Shown here piece by piece: positions 10,211 through 19,747 of a DNA stretch of 64,000 bases. This stretch comes from Cercospora beticola. Taxonomy: Eukaryota > Ascomycota > Dothideomycetes > Mycosphaerellales > Mycosphaerellaceae. Below the pieces are notes generated by a model. It was given only the letters and a program-made list of their open reading frames with translations, did no database searches and was not told the DNA's origin. Position 1 is the stretch's first letter. Every line of letters begins with the position of its first letter. The translations under genes were made by a program, and so were the position numbers. The DNA lies in contig NC_088936.1 in the NCBI RefSeq assembly GCF_033473495.1, positions 3,224,001-3,288,000 of the forward strand, in the 5' to 3' direction.

Positions 10211-11016
10211 TCATCAATTCAAGACCAGAAAAAGGAAAGGACGCTAGCCCGAGTTGGTATGACCATCGCTTCCTCGGTCAGATCATGAACGACAATGGCC
10301 ACCACGCTGCAAGTCCTATACCCAGGCAGCATGGCACAGGTAGGAGTAGCGACAGCATCTTCGATTGCGGATAGCGCTCACACGTCTCAGAGACCATTCA
10401 AGCATCGACCCAAGTCACGCAACGATGACTTTACGCGCACAAAGTCTTTTCCTTGCACAACTTCTTTGTTCGAGCCCGGCTGCAGAATTTTGAGCAACCT
10501 GGCCAAGAAACAATGTAATGGAGGCATCAATTGCATGCGATGATCGCTAAGCAGAAATTGGGCTTCGTTCGTGATGTCGGCAGTGTTGACGGTTTGTTGT
10601 AAATGCGGGTGTCCTTCGCCGAGGTTTGAACTTTAGCGATGTTCTCTCAGTTCTTCATCTCCGTATACTTTCCATTGAGACTCGCCCGTTCAAGACGCAC
10701 AATGGACTTGATGGGGACATATGTGGGAGGACAACCATTTTGTCCTTCACCCGCGATGTCCAAGTCACGGGCGTGCGCGAGTGAAGAGCTGCGGCTGTGC
10801 GAGGCTATTATATTAGAGCGCTCGCCTTTCTTCAGAGTCTTCACCAAAATACACCGAGAAAAATCCCGTTCGTACAAGACGAGAAAGCAAGCGCACTCCT
10901 TCCAATCCGCACGAACTGACCGCCTTCAGCTTCATCGTTGATCGAAGATTACTGTTGCATATCGATCGCAACACACCGGATCCGAACGCCTCCCGAGAAC
11001 CAAAACAAGACCCGAC
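10211..11016. other. Intergenic between paralogues 4 and 5
   Basis: No gene recognised. A CGG-AT-CCG palindrome at 10977-10984 lies 33 bp before the start of paralogue 5. Short frames in this stretch have no family signature. Confidence 0.5.
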
Positions 11017-11817
11017 ATGACCAGTCAAGCAGGAGCCAGCATGACTTCGGGCCCACAGCTCCAACGTGCGGCCACCGATGTCAAGCACTCGAAGCAGTAT
11101 CCAGCCTGCTTGCAGTGCCAGCAACGCCACGTCAAATGCAGCAATACTCTGAAGGAGACAGGTTTCCCTTGTGAGGCCTGCATCGAGCGTGGGGTGCCTG
11201 CACAAGAGTGTATGTCGCACTTCGATGACCCGCATTGGATTCCAGGAGTCTCTGGAGCCACGCACAAGAGAGGTCGTGTCAAAGCCTCACGTGGCGTAGG
11301 CCAGCGCCAGAAGAAGCAGCGGAATGTAAAAGCCGCACGCCAGGAGGAAGACGAGGATGTTGTGTCGGAAGATGAAGATGACGAGTTCCAAGGCCCCACC
11401 GTTTCTAATTCTGGTCCTCGTCGCTCAACTCGTTCGAAGCTACAGGAAGGCGGTTATCGTGAAGATTCAGAGGATGAGCAGCCTGACGTTGAAGATGCAG
11501 ATCATCGTGTCCTCGAGAACGAACCGTATCATGGCGAAGATACAGAATATGCTGATTCTGTAAATGAACAGGAGACTCCTTCGGCTGACAAGCGTGCGAC
11601 CCAAGCACAACCAGATCAGAGCGCTGAAGTACAGCCTGACAATGAGGCTGATCGCCTGATGGCCATCGAGGCACAGCTCGGAGCTGCAGCTGAGCGACCA
11701 GCGGTCCAGATGATCCTGAGGGTGATGCGCGAGCGACTGGACGAAGGCGAGCACAACGTGATCGCCAGGATGCGCTACCTTCTGGCTCGTGCAGCAGGAC
11801 AGCCTCCCACATTCTGA
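11017..11817 (+). CDS. Tandem zinc-cluster paralogue 5 (full-length C6H member)
   Basis: Single exon, 266 aa, and the best template of the family because it has every module. Residues 31-68: C31-x2-C34-x6-C41-x10-C52-x2-C55-x9-C65 and His68. W74 lies in an Asp-Asp-Pro-His-Trp-Ile-Pro-Gly motif followed by Ser-Gly-Ala-Thr and a basic run. Then come an acidic block, Pro-Arg-Arg-Ser-Thr-Arg, a second acidic region, and a C-terminal helical tail (Ile-Glu-Ala-Gln-Leu-Gly-Ala-Ala-Ala to Leu-Leu-Ala-Arg-Ala). The tail has hydrophobic residues at helical spacing. No Zn2Cys6 regulatory middle domain is present, unlike classical fungal activators. Probably nuclear; DNA-binding is inferred. Confidence 0.87.
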   Translation: MTSQAGASMTSGPQLQRAATDVKHSKQYPACLQCQQRHVKCSNTLKETGFPCEACIERGVPAQECMSHFDDPHWIPGVSGATHKRGRVKASRGVGQRQKKQRNVKAARQEEDEDVVSEDEDDEFQGPTVSNSGPRRSTRSKLQEGGYREDSEDEQPDVEDADHRVLENEPYHGEDTEYADSVNEQETPSADKRATQAQPDQSAEVQPDNEADRLMAIEAQLGAAAERPAVQMILRVMRERLDEGEHNVIARMRYLLARAAGQPPTF

Positions 11818-12490
11818 GAGTCCGATGCGACCACTGTAGACGGGCCCGAGATTCGATGCCCGCGCAAGTTGGTGCATGCCGAACAGACGGTATTCTGCCA
11901 TCACCTGCCCTTCCGACAGGAAAAGCCAATCAATTTGGATGCCAAGATGCCTGTACAGGTTGTATGATCGCATTCAGAATCGCTGGTGTTGCACGATAAA
12001 GCTAAACTGGTGCACCACCATGAGCGCCAGAAGCCTCATGCCGCCGTCGAGGGAAAACCGAGAAACGAAGCCAACTCGTAATCGAAGAGCCAACAAGCTC
12101 CATCATACATAGCGCTGAACACAATCGCCACTTCTGCTTGCTGCAATGAATTACCGTCGACGTACTGCGGCCAGTATGTGTAGGAATCTGTATAGAGCCG
12201 GGCGTGAAAGCTATAGGAGGAGCATATTCACTCCTATTCACTTGCCAAGTCCAAAGCGGGAAACCCGCCTGAAACTTAATTCAACCCTTCCAGCTTGACC
12301 AGATCTTCTTGCCGGCACACCATCTTCGAAGGAACAACAAACTCTTCTACACAGCATCCAGGTCGACTCGACCTTCGGTACTCGTTCGCAAAAGGTGAGC
12401 GGTAAAGGCGGCAACAATTCCAGTCCCAGGCGGCTGACTTCTCTCAGATCCCATACACCACTAGAGTCGCCAGACAGGCGCGCCGACACC
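11818..12490. other. Intergenic and leader of paralogue 6
   Basis: The frame of paralogue 6 is open upstream to 12395 but has no earlier ATG. A ggtgagc motif near 12394 could be a donor of a 5'-UTR intron. Nothing else seen. Confidence 0.45.
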
Positions 12491-13522
12491 ATGGCCCCCG
12501 AGGTCTCCACCCGCAAGACGTCCGCTCGCAAGACGTCTGCTCGCAAGGCATCTGCTTCTACTAGCTCGCCAGCATCCTCGCCTATCCAAGACCACAAGCC
12601 GAGATCCAGAAAGGACCACGATCGTGCGCGCTCGAAGAGCCACCCAGCTTGCTATTGCTGCTACGACCGTCGTGTGAAATGCAGCAACACTAAGTTCATG
12701 ACGGGATTCCCTTGCAGGGCCTGTGTGAGGAGAGGCACAACCGCCGACTGCATCGCGCACAAGGACCATCCAAATTGGGTCCCAGGTGTGACAGGCGCCA
12801 CACACAAGCGCAAGCGCAAGGTCAAGCAGCTCGAGCAGGATGCCGCGGACGAGGCCAAGGATGGGAACAAGGAGAAGCCAAAGAAGAAGCAGAAGGGTCC
12901 GAAGCCGAGGGCAGTCAATGTCGAAGTGGCCGCACCAGTCGGTGTGGAAGTGCCGACTACCAACAAGTCATCCAAGCGTAAGGCTAATGCGCTCGAGCCG
13001 AAGGATGAGGATGAGGCCAGCATGGGCAATGATCAAGAACCAAAGAAGAAGCGCCTGAGAAAGGACAAGACCGTCGATGAGGTCGCCACATCGGCCGCTC
13101 CATTGCCAGGTACTGGTTCGCCACGCCGTTCCCTCCGCAACAACATCGTGCACGTCGCCAATACCGATGATGGCGAAGACGTTCAGAGCGAGGATGGACA
13201 GTCAGAAGATGGAGTCGCGCAGCTCGAGGAGATGCCAGAGCAGGGAGACAACGTCGATGAGGCCGAACCGCACACAGATCAGCTGCCTGGCGTCACTATC
13301 AAACCGAATGCCTCCAAGCTGTCCACCGTCCAAGAGATCGAGTCCAGCCTGGGGAGCGCCGCTGATCGTCCAGAAGTTGGCCTCGTGCTCGAGCAAATGC
13401 ACAGCAGGTACACATCGGGCAGCGGAGAGGTCCCACACCGCATGCATCTTCTCATGGCTCGGGTTGTCCGCCACTGCGAGGCAGCCGGTGTCTCAGCTCC
13501 TAGAGACCAACCAAGCCATTGA
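12491..13522 (+). CDS. Tandem zinc-cluster paralogue 6 (longest C6H member)
   Basis: Single exon, 343 aa from the ATG at 12491, which sits in a good context (gacaccATGG). The N terminus has a Thr-Ser-Ala-Arg-Lys repeat encoded by three near-identical 15-nt units, then a Ser-rich part. Cluster C54-x2-C57-x6-C64-x10-C75-x2-C78-x8-C87 with His90; an extra Cys56 lies inside the first CxxC. It is followed by His-Pro-Asn-Trp-Val-Pro-Gly and Gly-Ala-Thr-His-Lys-Arg. A long Lys-rich linker holds several NLS-like runs (Pro-Lys-Lys-Lys-Gln-Lys, Pro-Lys-Lys-Lys-Arg-Leu). Then come Pro-Arg-Arg-Ser-Leu-Arg, an acidic stretch and the helical tail (Ile-Glu-Ser-Ser-Leu-Gly-Ser-Ala-Ala onward) seen in paralogues 4 and 5. 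Nuclear location is well supported; function unknown. Confidence 0.85.
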   Translation: MAPEVSTRKTSARKTSARKASASTSSPASSPIQDHKPRSRKDHDRARSKSHPACYCCYDRRVKCSNTKFMTGFPCRACVRRGTTADCIAHKDHPNWVPGVTGATHKRKRKVKQLEQDAADEAKDGNKEKPKKKQKGPKPRAVNVEVAAPVGVEVPTTNKSSKRKANALEPKDEDEASMGNDQEPKKKRLRKDKTVDEVATSAAPLPGTGSPRRSLRNNIVHVANTDDGEDVQSEDGQSEDGVAQLEEMPEQGDNVDEAEPHTDQLPGVTIKPNASKLSTVQEIESSLGSAADRPEVGLVLEQMHSRYTSGSGEVPHRMHLLMARVVRHCEAAGVSAPRDQPSH

Positions 13523-14135
13523 AGAAGATAGGGATGCCGGCCAGGACGTCGTGTCGGTCTTCTGAGCTGAGAGCTGTTCGAATCCTATCGCTTGTTTCCA
13601 GGCACACCGGATTGTTCAGAATTACATGCGCGAGAGAGATGTGCGGCGAAGGTGGCCATTGAGCTAGTCTTATATCGCTGCATGCCCACGACGGGCATTG
13701 AGTCCCTAATACTAATGTCAGCCACGCCATTGCAGGCGTAAGTGCAACAGGCCGCGATCTGACACAGCCTCAGAATGCCCAAGCTAGAAGCATGTCATCG
13801 GAAGCTCGATGAGTGATGCAAGCTAGGCTTTCGGGTCTGGAGCCTGCAAATTAGATCAGCACACGAATACAAAGATCACTCTAAAAACTTTTCCTTGTGT
13901 CTGGCTTGCCTTTGTTCTTCATCACGTGATGCTTTCTCAGATGTTTCTCATTGTTGCCTGTGCGATGTGCACAGCCGGGTACGCAGTATTAGCATGCCCG
14001 CAAGACTTTCAAAGTCGAAAGATGGAGGCGCAGTAAAAATTCAGATGCAGCCAATGCACCAGCGTAGAATGTGGAATGAGTGTGAAATAGCAGGAAAGAC
14101 CCGAAACCCTACCTACCATCAGCTACCTGCCCGTT
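13523..14135. other. Intergenic at the end of the zinc-cluster array
   Basis: Convergent 3' ends of paralogue 6 and the deaminase-like gene. No gene or further array copy seen. Confidence 0.5.
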
Positions 14136-15786
14136 TCACGTACTTGCCTTTGCACCCATAATCCTTCTCAGCATCAGGACCTCGTGCTTCGTGACAAACA
14201 CGCCGTTGCCAGTTGGACCACCGTTGGCAACATCTTCCATACCACTGTCCATGGCATCGATCAGAGCTGAGACTTTGTCTCCTTCCCACGTGCCAGCGTC
14301 GTTGGTCCAGAAAACACGACGAATGCCCACCTTGTGCATGAAAGCAACGCATCGGTAGCAGGGCCTTGATGCGTGTATCTTGTCTCTGTCAAATGAGCAA
14401 ATGTGCTCAGCACTTTCCGCGCGGGAAGGCGAGGGAGATGGTTCGGGATTTACTAGTTCGTCGTGCAGCGAGCCGGTGGCCGATTTGGTACTGGTGATTG
14501 ACAAACTTGACAGAGAGTCAACACTGGACAACAGGAGATCCTCCGTAGTATCGTCGGGGTTAGCTGGCGGAGATGGGGGAAGTGGCCGAGCGGCTTTCAA
14601 CTTCCGCGGCTTGATTTGCGACGTTCCAGTCCAGCCGATTCTGACAACGTACAGATCCGCTCCTTGCAATCGTGAATGCTGCTTGCGATCATCCGCCTTG
14701 ATAGCACGACCAATCGGCAGTAGTACTGGCTGTGTCGACTCCTGGTCGTTCTGTGAAGCAGCACTTGACTTCATCTTTCCCGACTGCGTGTTGTCAGCAA
14801 TCATTCTCGTCTTGACGTCGAACAAGGCAGCACTGACCCGCTTGTAGTCCTTGCGTCCTCGAGCACGATGGTACTTCTCAGAGCTGGTCGTTGAAATCGT
14901 GCCCTCGTTATTGCCGTCATCATCATCAGTCATAGAACCATGCTCTCGTAACACATCACATTCATCAAATCGTGAAACAGAAGGCTTCCCGTCCTTAGAC
15001 GCAGACTGTGCTTGTTGTGCCTGTCGATACCGGCCGTACCCGTACTGATACTGGTACCGGTTCTTCTTCCCATTCTTCTTCTCGGTTTTCCGGTTCTGAT
15101 GATGTTTCTGAGCACCCGCGTCCTTGTGAAACGCCAGACTCAAATCTGCCAACGTCTGCGTGGCCAGATTGTGGTTGTCGTTGTTGTCCTCCTTGACCTT
15201 GTTGTTGCTCTTGTTCTCTAACCGCACCTGATTGAGATGTGGAAGCTTCAAAACCGCACTCTTGAACCTGCACCTTGCCAGTGCCGGCGGAGGTGTCGCA
15301 GACGGCCTTGACGTAAGCCTCGAGCACGGCGCGTCGTAGTCGAGCTTTACGTTTATCCGCACGCGGTAGTTTGAAGCACGGTTTTTCGCGGGAGAAGGTC
15401 GTGGAGGACAGGGTGGAAGAGGCGTTGAGAGCAGTGTAGATAGCCATCATCTCCGAGTGCATCGACAGCGGCTGATTGACGGAGTGACCTCCACCGGGAT
15501 TGGCGTTCTCGAATGGAACAAATGTGCCGTGGCTCTGCTGCTGATGCTGCTGGTGCTGCTGATTGTCCTGCTTACATTTCTGCTTGCCCTTGAGCTTCTT
15601 CTTTAACTCGGCCCCACTGGCAATACGACCAGTCTTCAGGGCACCACCGTTGAAGCCTGGGCGATAGTCATTATGGCCACGTCCGATGACTTTGCCGCCG
15701 CGCACGACAATGGCACCATGGCGGTAGTGAAGGGGCGACTTGGCAGCCTCCTCCAGGCACAGAGACAAGTAGTTGTCGGTCTTCAT
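14136..15786 (-). CDS. CMP/dCMP deaminase-like protein with a long insertion
   Basis: Minus-strand exons 15274-15786 and 14136-15227 with a 46-nt intron (GTGCAG...AATCAG) that switches the frame; 534 aa. The N terminus has the start of a cytidine/deoxycytidylate deaminase fold (His-Gly-Ala-Ile-Val-Val, Val-Ile-Gly-Arg-Gly-His-Asn) and the zinc motif His110-Ser-Glu112. The second zinc motif Pro-Cys461-x2-Cys464 comes about 350 residues later and is followed by Gly-Ile-Arg-Arg-Val-Phe-Trp, as in deaminases. Both zinc motifs are intact. The stretch between is low-complexity (Gln, Asn/Asp, Ser rich) apart from a Gly-Ala-Asp-Leu-Tyr-Val-Val strand. Nucleotide or RNA base deamination is expected from the family; the substrate is unknown. 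The intron is short with a weak branch site, so the boundary is the least certain part. Confidence 0.75.
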
Positions 15787-16310
15787 TTTGGTTGTTAGTC
15801 GGCAAATTTCCTGAGAAACTGATGAAGTGTGGTTATGGCGTACGTGAACAGTACCGTGGAGGCTGTTTCGTTAGCTGGAGTTGAATGCGAGCTGTGAGTC
15901 AGTGAGGTGTCTCGTGGATGGACGACTTTTGGAAATGCGCGACTGACACGTGAAGTGAGTACGCGCATGCCAAGACCATTACTTAAGCTGAGGCTTGGTC
16001 ACTAACTTACAAGATGAAAATGAACCCATAGGCATAGGGCTAATGTAGTCGTGTCTGCAACAACTTGCTGCAGAACTATTATATTTCTTGAAATAGCAAC
16101 AGAACGGAGATACCCTGTGCTTTCTGGATAAAGAGATGCTTCCTAGACATTGCTCCCGGTCAAGCTGGACCAGTGGCCGGACCCGCCAGCTGAGGGGCGT
16201 CATTTCCTGAGAAAAAGGCACGATTCAATTCAATTGTCAACTATTGTACAAAACCAATTATGAATGCTCGAGACTCTGTTCCGCCTTTCCAACACATTAT
16301 ATCCTAAGCC
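15787..16310. other. Intergenic upstream of the deaminase-like gene
   Basis: Promoter side of the deaminase-like gene and 3' side of the next gene on the same strand. No further feature seen. Confidence 0.5.
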
Positions 16311-16958
16311 TTACACTGCCTCAAACACTCTTGACTCTGGAAAGTCTGCGTACAGGAGCCATAGGAGTAGATCATCAAACGGCGCAGTATGTGTCAGACT
16401 TGCGAAATATCTTGATGCATCGACGGGGCTGCCAAAATGACTTTCCTCGAACCGATTTGGGCCGCAACGTTGACGTACAGCCGACCTAGTCAAGCGAGGC
16501 CCCCATGTTGGTTCGTAGACACAGTAGCCGTGGTGTGGTTGTAGGACTCCATGATTATACCACCGTAATGACCAAAGGCCTCGCGTGTTGACCGTACTGT
16601 CAGTCCTCCCATCTGTACCAAACATGTAGGTGAGCGCAAGGTTGCGAATGCTGTTGACTTCACGAGGTGATCGCAATACTATTTCCTCTGCACCCAGAAA
16701 GGTTGCTGGGTTGAGGCAATCCACGTCCAGTTTGAAGTTGACATTGCGCCAGTATGCCTGGTATAATCTCCGATATGTTCGTCTCGCATCAAAGTAGATG
16801 TGCCGGCAGGTCGCTAGCGAGGCATACGAAGGAGGTGTTGCATGAACCAAATCGACTACAGCACCAGGGTGCGGTTTTGTGTCGAATGCAAATTCGTAGA
16901 TCATCCAGCAGAGTTCGGTTGGCAGTATCGGATGGAACGGTCGGGGCACGCTCGACAT
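16311..16958 (-). CDS. F-box-like / fungal LPxEL protein of unknown function
   Basis: 215 aa, single exon, started at the ATG at 16958 because the family-typical block Ile-Leu-Pro-Thr-Glu-Leu-Cys-Trp-Met-Ile-Tyr-Glu begins about 12 residues later. The reading frame stays open upstream to 17321, but that part reads like leader sequence. The N-terminal block resembles the short F-box-like motif found in large fungal families, followed by a Leu-Ala-Thr-Cys-Arg-His-Ile-Tyr helix. The remainder (several Trp and Tyr residues, no membrane segment) resembles the variable substrate-side part of such proteins. A ubiquitin-ligase adaptor role is possible but unproven. Confidence 0.65.
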   Translation of the reverse strand: MSSVPRPFHPILPTELCWMIYEFAFDTKPHPGAVVDLVHATPPSYASLATCRHIYFDARRTYRRLYQAYWRNVNFKLDVDCLNPATFLGAEEIVLRSPREVNSIRNLALTYMFGTDGRTDSTVNTRGLWSLRWYNHGVLQPHHGYCVYEPTWGPRLTRSAVRQRCGPNRFEESHFGSPVDASRYFASLTHTAPFDDLLLWLLYADFPESRVFEAV

Positions 16959-18325
16959 GCTGCGTGAAGCTGTGCAGAGCTGTAGAAGCTGGCTTGTGTG
17001 TATGCGCGTGTGTGTATATGCTCTCGTGACGGACTTTCTGACGAATCTGGTGCCGCTCGTAGTCGCTACCTTGTCTGTGTGCGTTGAAAAGTTTTGGCAA
17101 CAATGATACTGTTTGGATGCTTCTGCTAGTGATGAGTCGTCGTCTTGCTGGTGCTTTTGATCAAGCGTTTGAGAATCCTGGACATACTCCTCCTTCTTGC
17201 ACGACCCTCGGAAGTGGCAAGCATGGTATACTCTTTGCCATAGCAGGCGCCATGACAATGACTTGCAAGCGCAGCGGAGACACCACACAGCCGCGAGAAA
17301 GTGCAAATTGGACCAGGACACGATGAGAAGGAAGCACTACCAGTCCGGCGGATGGACCGGAACTTCTCTGCTTCCTCGGTTGAGTCCAAGTGAAGTTTTG
17401 TGCAAACTGATCGCAGTATTCAGGACTTGTGGATCATCTGGCTGGTCAGCGTCTTCCGTAGCCTAATCCAGCTCACCGTGAGACTGCTCCAGGAGTTGAG
17501 CCCGACATCATCAGTATACAGCCTATTTCGTTAAGCATTCGGCAATCGTGAGACGCAGACGCAGGTCAGAAGTCTGAGCTTGATGATCACGTGGATCGAT
17601 ATGCGCTCTTGCCTCATCGAATACATGTAGTTCTGCCAACAAGCAGAGAAGCGTCAGATGTCAGGACCAAGACGGTGACAGAATCCTGATCTGATCATGC
17701 GGGCACAGCTGTCTCAGAGGAAGAATGTAGCATCATAGCCAAGAGTACGAAGTCGAGCTGCACAGCTGCAGGCGCATGAAGATCGGTCCACAGCGGCAGT
17801 TCCAGCAGTGCCGTTGTGCTACCGAAAAATTGTATGCTCGCTCGCATCTCGAAACCGGGCGTCACGTTCGATCAGGCCATCGCGATGATGGACGAAGAAA
17901 AGGAAAGAAGCGCAGAGTGAGGTCGCCAGCAGGGATGGGCATGCTTCGCGAGGGCGGGCAGTGACTGGTCGCGGGCACGCCGTCGCTTCCTCTGCCGCGG
18001 TCGCGTGTTTACTTTCTTGCATCATAGTCTCAGTCCAAGATTGCGGCTCCGGCTGGCCTGAGGTCAGATTGATGATCTGGGGAGACACAGGCGCAGACGG
18101 GTGCAGCTGGGTGGAGCTGCTGGAAATTTACACACTGGACATGCAGCTGGACGAGCATGGATGGCGGCAGAGGGAGAGGCACCAGCAGCACCATCATCAA
18201 GCACTCCGGTAGATAGTGATCTCGGCGGCCGGAGACAACGCCCTCTCGTCGTTGCACGAGTCAAGGTCGATCAACAACCGTGACCGAGAGACACCAGGCC
18301 AACACGACTCTCTCTTCAGGCCACC
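16959..18325. other. Long intergenic region before the Rab gene
   Basis: About 1.37 kb shared as upstream DNA by the divergent F-box-like and Rab genes. Short open frames occur on both strands but show no domain or splice logic. No tRNA recognised. Confidence 0.5.
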
Positions 18326-19303
18326 ATGGCCGTCACCGCCTCGCCCACCTCGCTCGAGGCTAAGCTGGTCGTGCTTGGGTCGCAAGGCGTCGGCAAAACA
18401 TCGCTGGTGCATCGCTATGTCAAGAACTCCTTCATCGATCCCAACAAGGCCCAATCGACCGTCGGTGCCTCCTTTCTGACCACTCGCGTCAACGACCCCG
18501 AGTCTGGTGCCCAACTTCGTCTACAAATATGGGACACTGCAGGGCAAGAACGCTTCCGATCGATTTCCCGCTTGTACTATCGAGGCGCCAACGCTGCCAT
18601 CCTGTGCTACGATGTTACGAGTAAGAAGTCGTTCGATGAGATGGGTGCATGGTTGAGAGAATTGCGAGAGAATTGCGGTGGGGCCGAAGTGGAAGAAGAT
18701 ATGATATTACACATCGTCGGCACAAAAAGTGATGTCGTTGCGGCAGATCCAACAAAGAGGGAAGTGCCGTTTGAGCGATGTATAGGCTATGTCGCGGAAC
18801 AGCTGCTCCCTCCAGGAGGACCGATGAGCCCACAGGTCCAGCCCATCAGCTGTCCACCGAGTCGGCATGGTCTCCAAACTCCCGCGAATGGCATCATCAA
18901 CAGCCCGAACAGCAATCGGAGTTCGGGCTTCTGGGGCCAAAGTGACACCACTTTCGTATGGGATTGCTGCCATGAGATCAGCGCAAAGGACGGCGAAGGC
19001 ATCGATGAGGTCTTCCGTGTTGTGAATAGAAAGCTGATCGAGCAAAATGCGAAGCGGCAGGAACGACAACGAATGCTAGAGGAGATGTCCATCGGCAAAA
19101 CACCCGGAGCTGATGGAAGTGTAGGGACACCAGGCTGTTACTTCGACCTCCCAAATGGAGGCCATGGTAGTTTCCGACTCGGTCATGGCGATAAGCGACG
19201 AAGCTGGCTCGGAGCTCTAACACCCGGAGGCATTACAAACTACAGCGAACACGACCACGAGGAAGAGGCCAAGAAGGGCAACAAGCAGGGGCGTTGCTGT
19301 TGA
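18326..19303 (+). CDS. Rab-family small GTPase with an internal insertion
   Basis: Single exon, 325 aa (typical Rab about 200-220). G1 is Gly-Ser-Gln-Gly-Val-Gly-Lys-Thr-Ser, switch I Ser-Thr-Val-Gly-Ala-Ser-Phe resembles the Rab5/Rab22 group, G3 is Trp-Asp-Thr-Ala-Gly-Gln-Glu, G4 is Thr-Lys-Ser-Asp (Asn replaced by Thr), G5 is Ile-Ser-Ala-Lys. Between G4 and G5 there is a Pro/Ser/Asn-rich insertion of about 45 residues. After the GTPase fold comes a long Gly-rich tail ending in Cys-Cys, the double-prenylation signal. It should therefore be a membrane-attached regulator of vesicle traffic, most like the endosomal Rabs; the exact subgroup cannot be fixed without a tree. Confidence 0.9.
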   Translation: MAVTASPTSLEAKLVVLGSQGVGKTSLVHRYVKNSFIDPNKAQSTVGASFLTTRVNDPESGAQLRLQIWDTAGQERFRSISRLYYRGANAAILCYDVTSKKSFDEMGAWLRELRENCGGAEVEEDMILHIVGTKSDVVAADPTKREVPFERCIGYVAEQLLPPGGPMSPQVQPISCPPSRHGLQTPANGIINSPNSNRSSGFWGQSDTTFVWDCCHEISAKDGEGIDEVFRVVNRKLIEQNAKRQERQRMLEEMSIGKTPGADGSVGTPGCYFDLPNGGHGSFRLGHGDKRRSWLGALTPGGITNYSEHDHEEEAKKGNKQGRCC

Positions 19304-19747
19304 GACGGCAGTGATGTAGCACTAACTTTACGATGACGGCGTTGGTTTCAGTTCTGGCCGTGTGGATATGTATAGCGAGAGCATTTTAACGGAAGACAGC
19401 AACGAGTTTTGGGAGGAGGAATGGAGCTGTTTTGTACAATGGCAGAACTTCAGGGTGTATACTAAGAGGCTTGATACCCCCAACGCGCTGCAGATTCGGC
19501 AGGCGCGTATACATATTAGATGATGAGTTTTGGAATGATAATCTTCGTGCGAGTCGGATGACTTGGGTTGTGCCTCGAAATTCTTCCTGCCTTCAAGCTT
19601 CATTCGAGATATACCCTCATAACAAGAGTGCTCCATTTGCTTTCGCGTGTCTTTCGACTGCATCATACACTTTACACAAAAGGCCAGAGAGAGGCCCAAA
19701 CGCCTTCGCCATGCTGGTGCTCAAACATATGTATACCACCCATTTCA
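19304..19747. other. Convergent intergenic region
   Basis: 3' ends of the Rab gene (+) and the COX14-like gene (-). No other feature seen. Confidence 0.5.
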
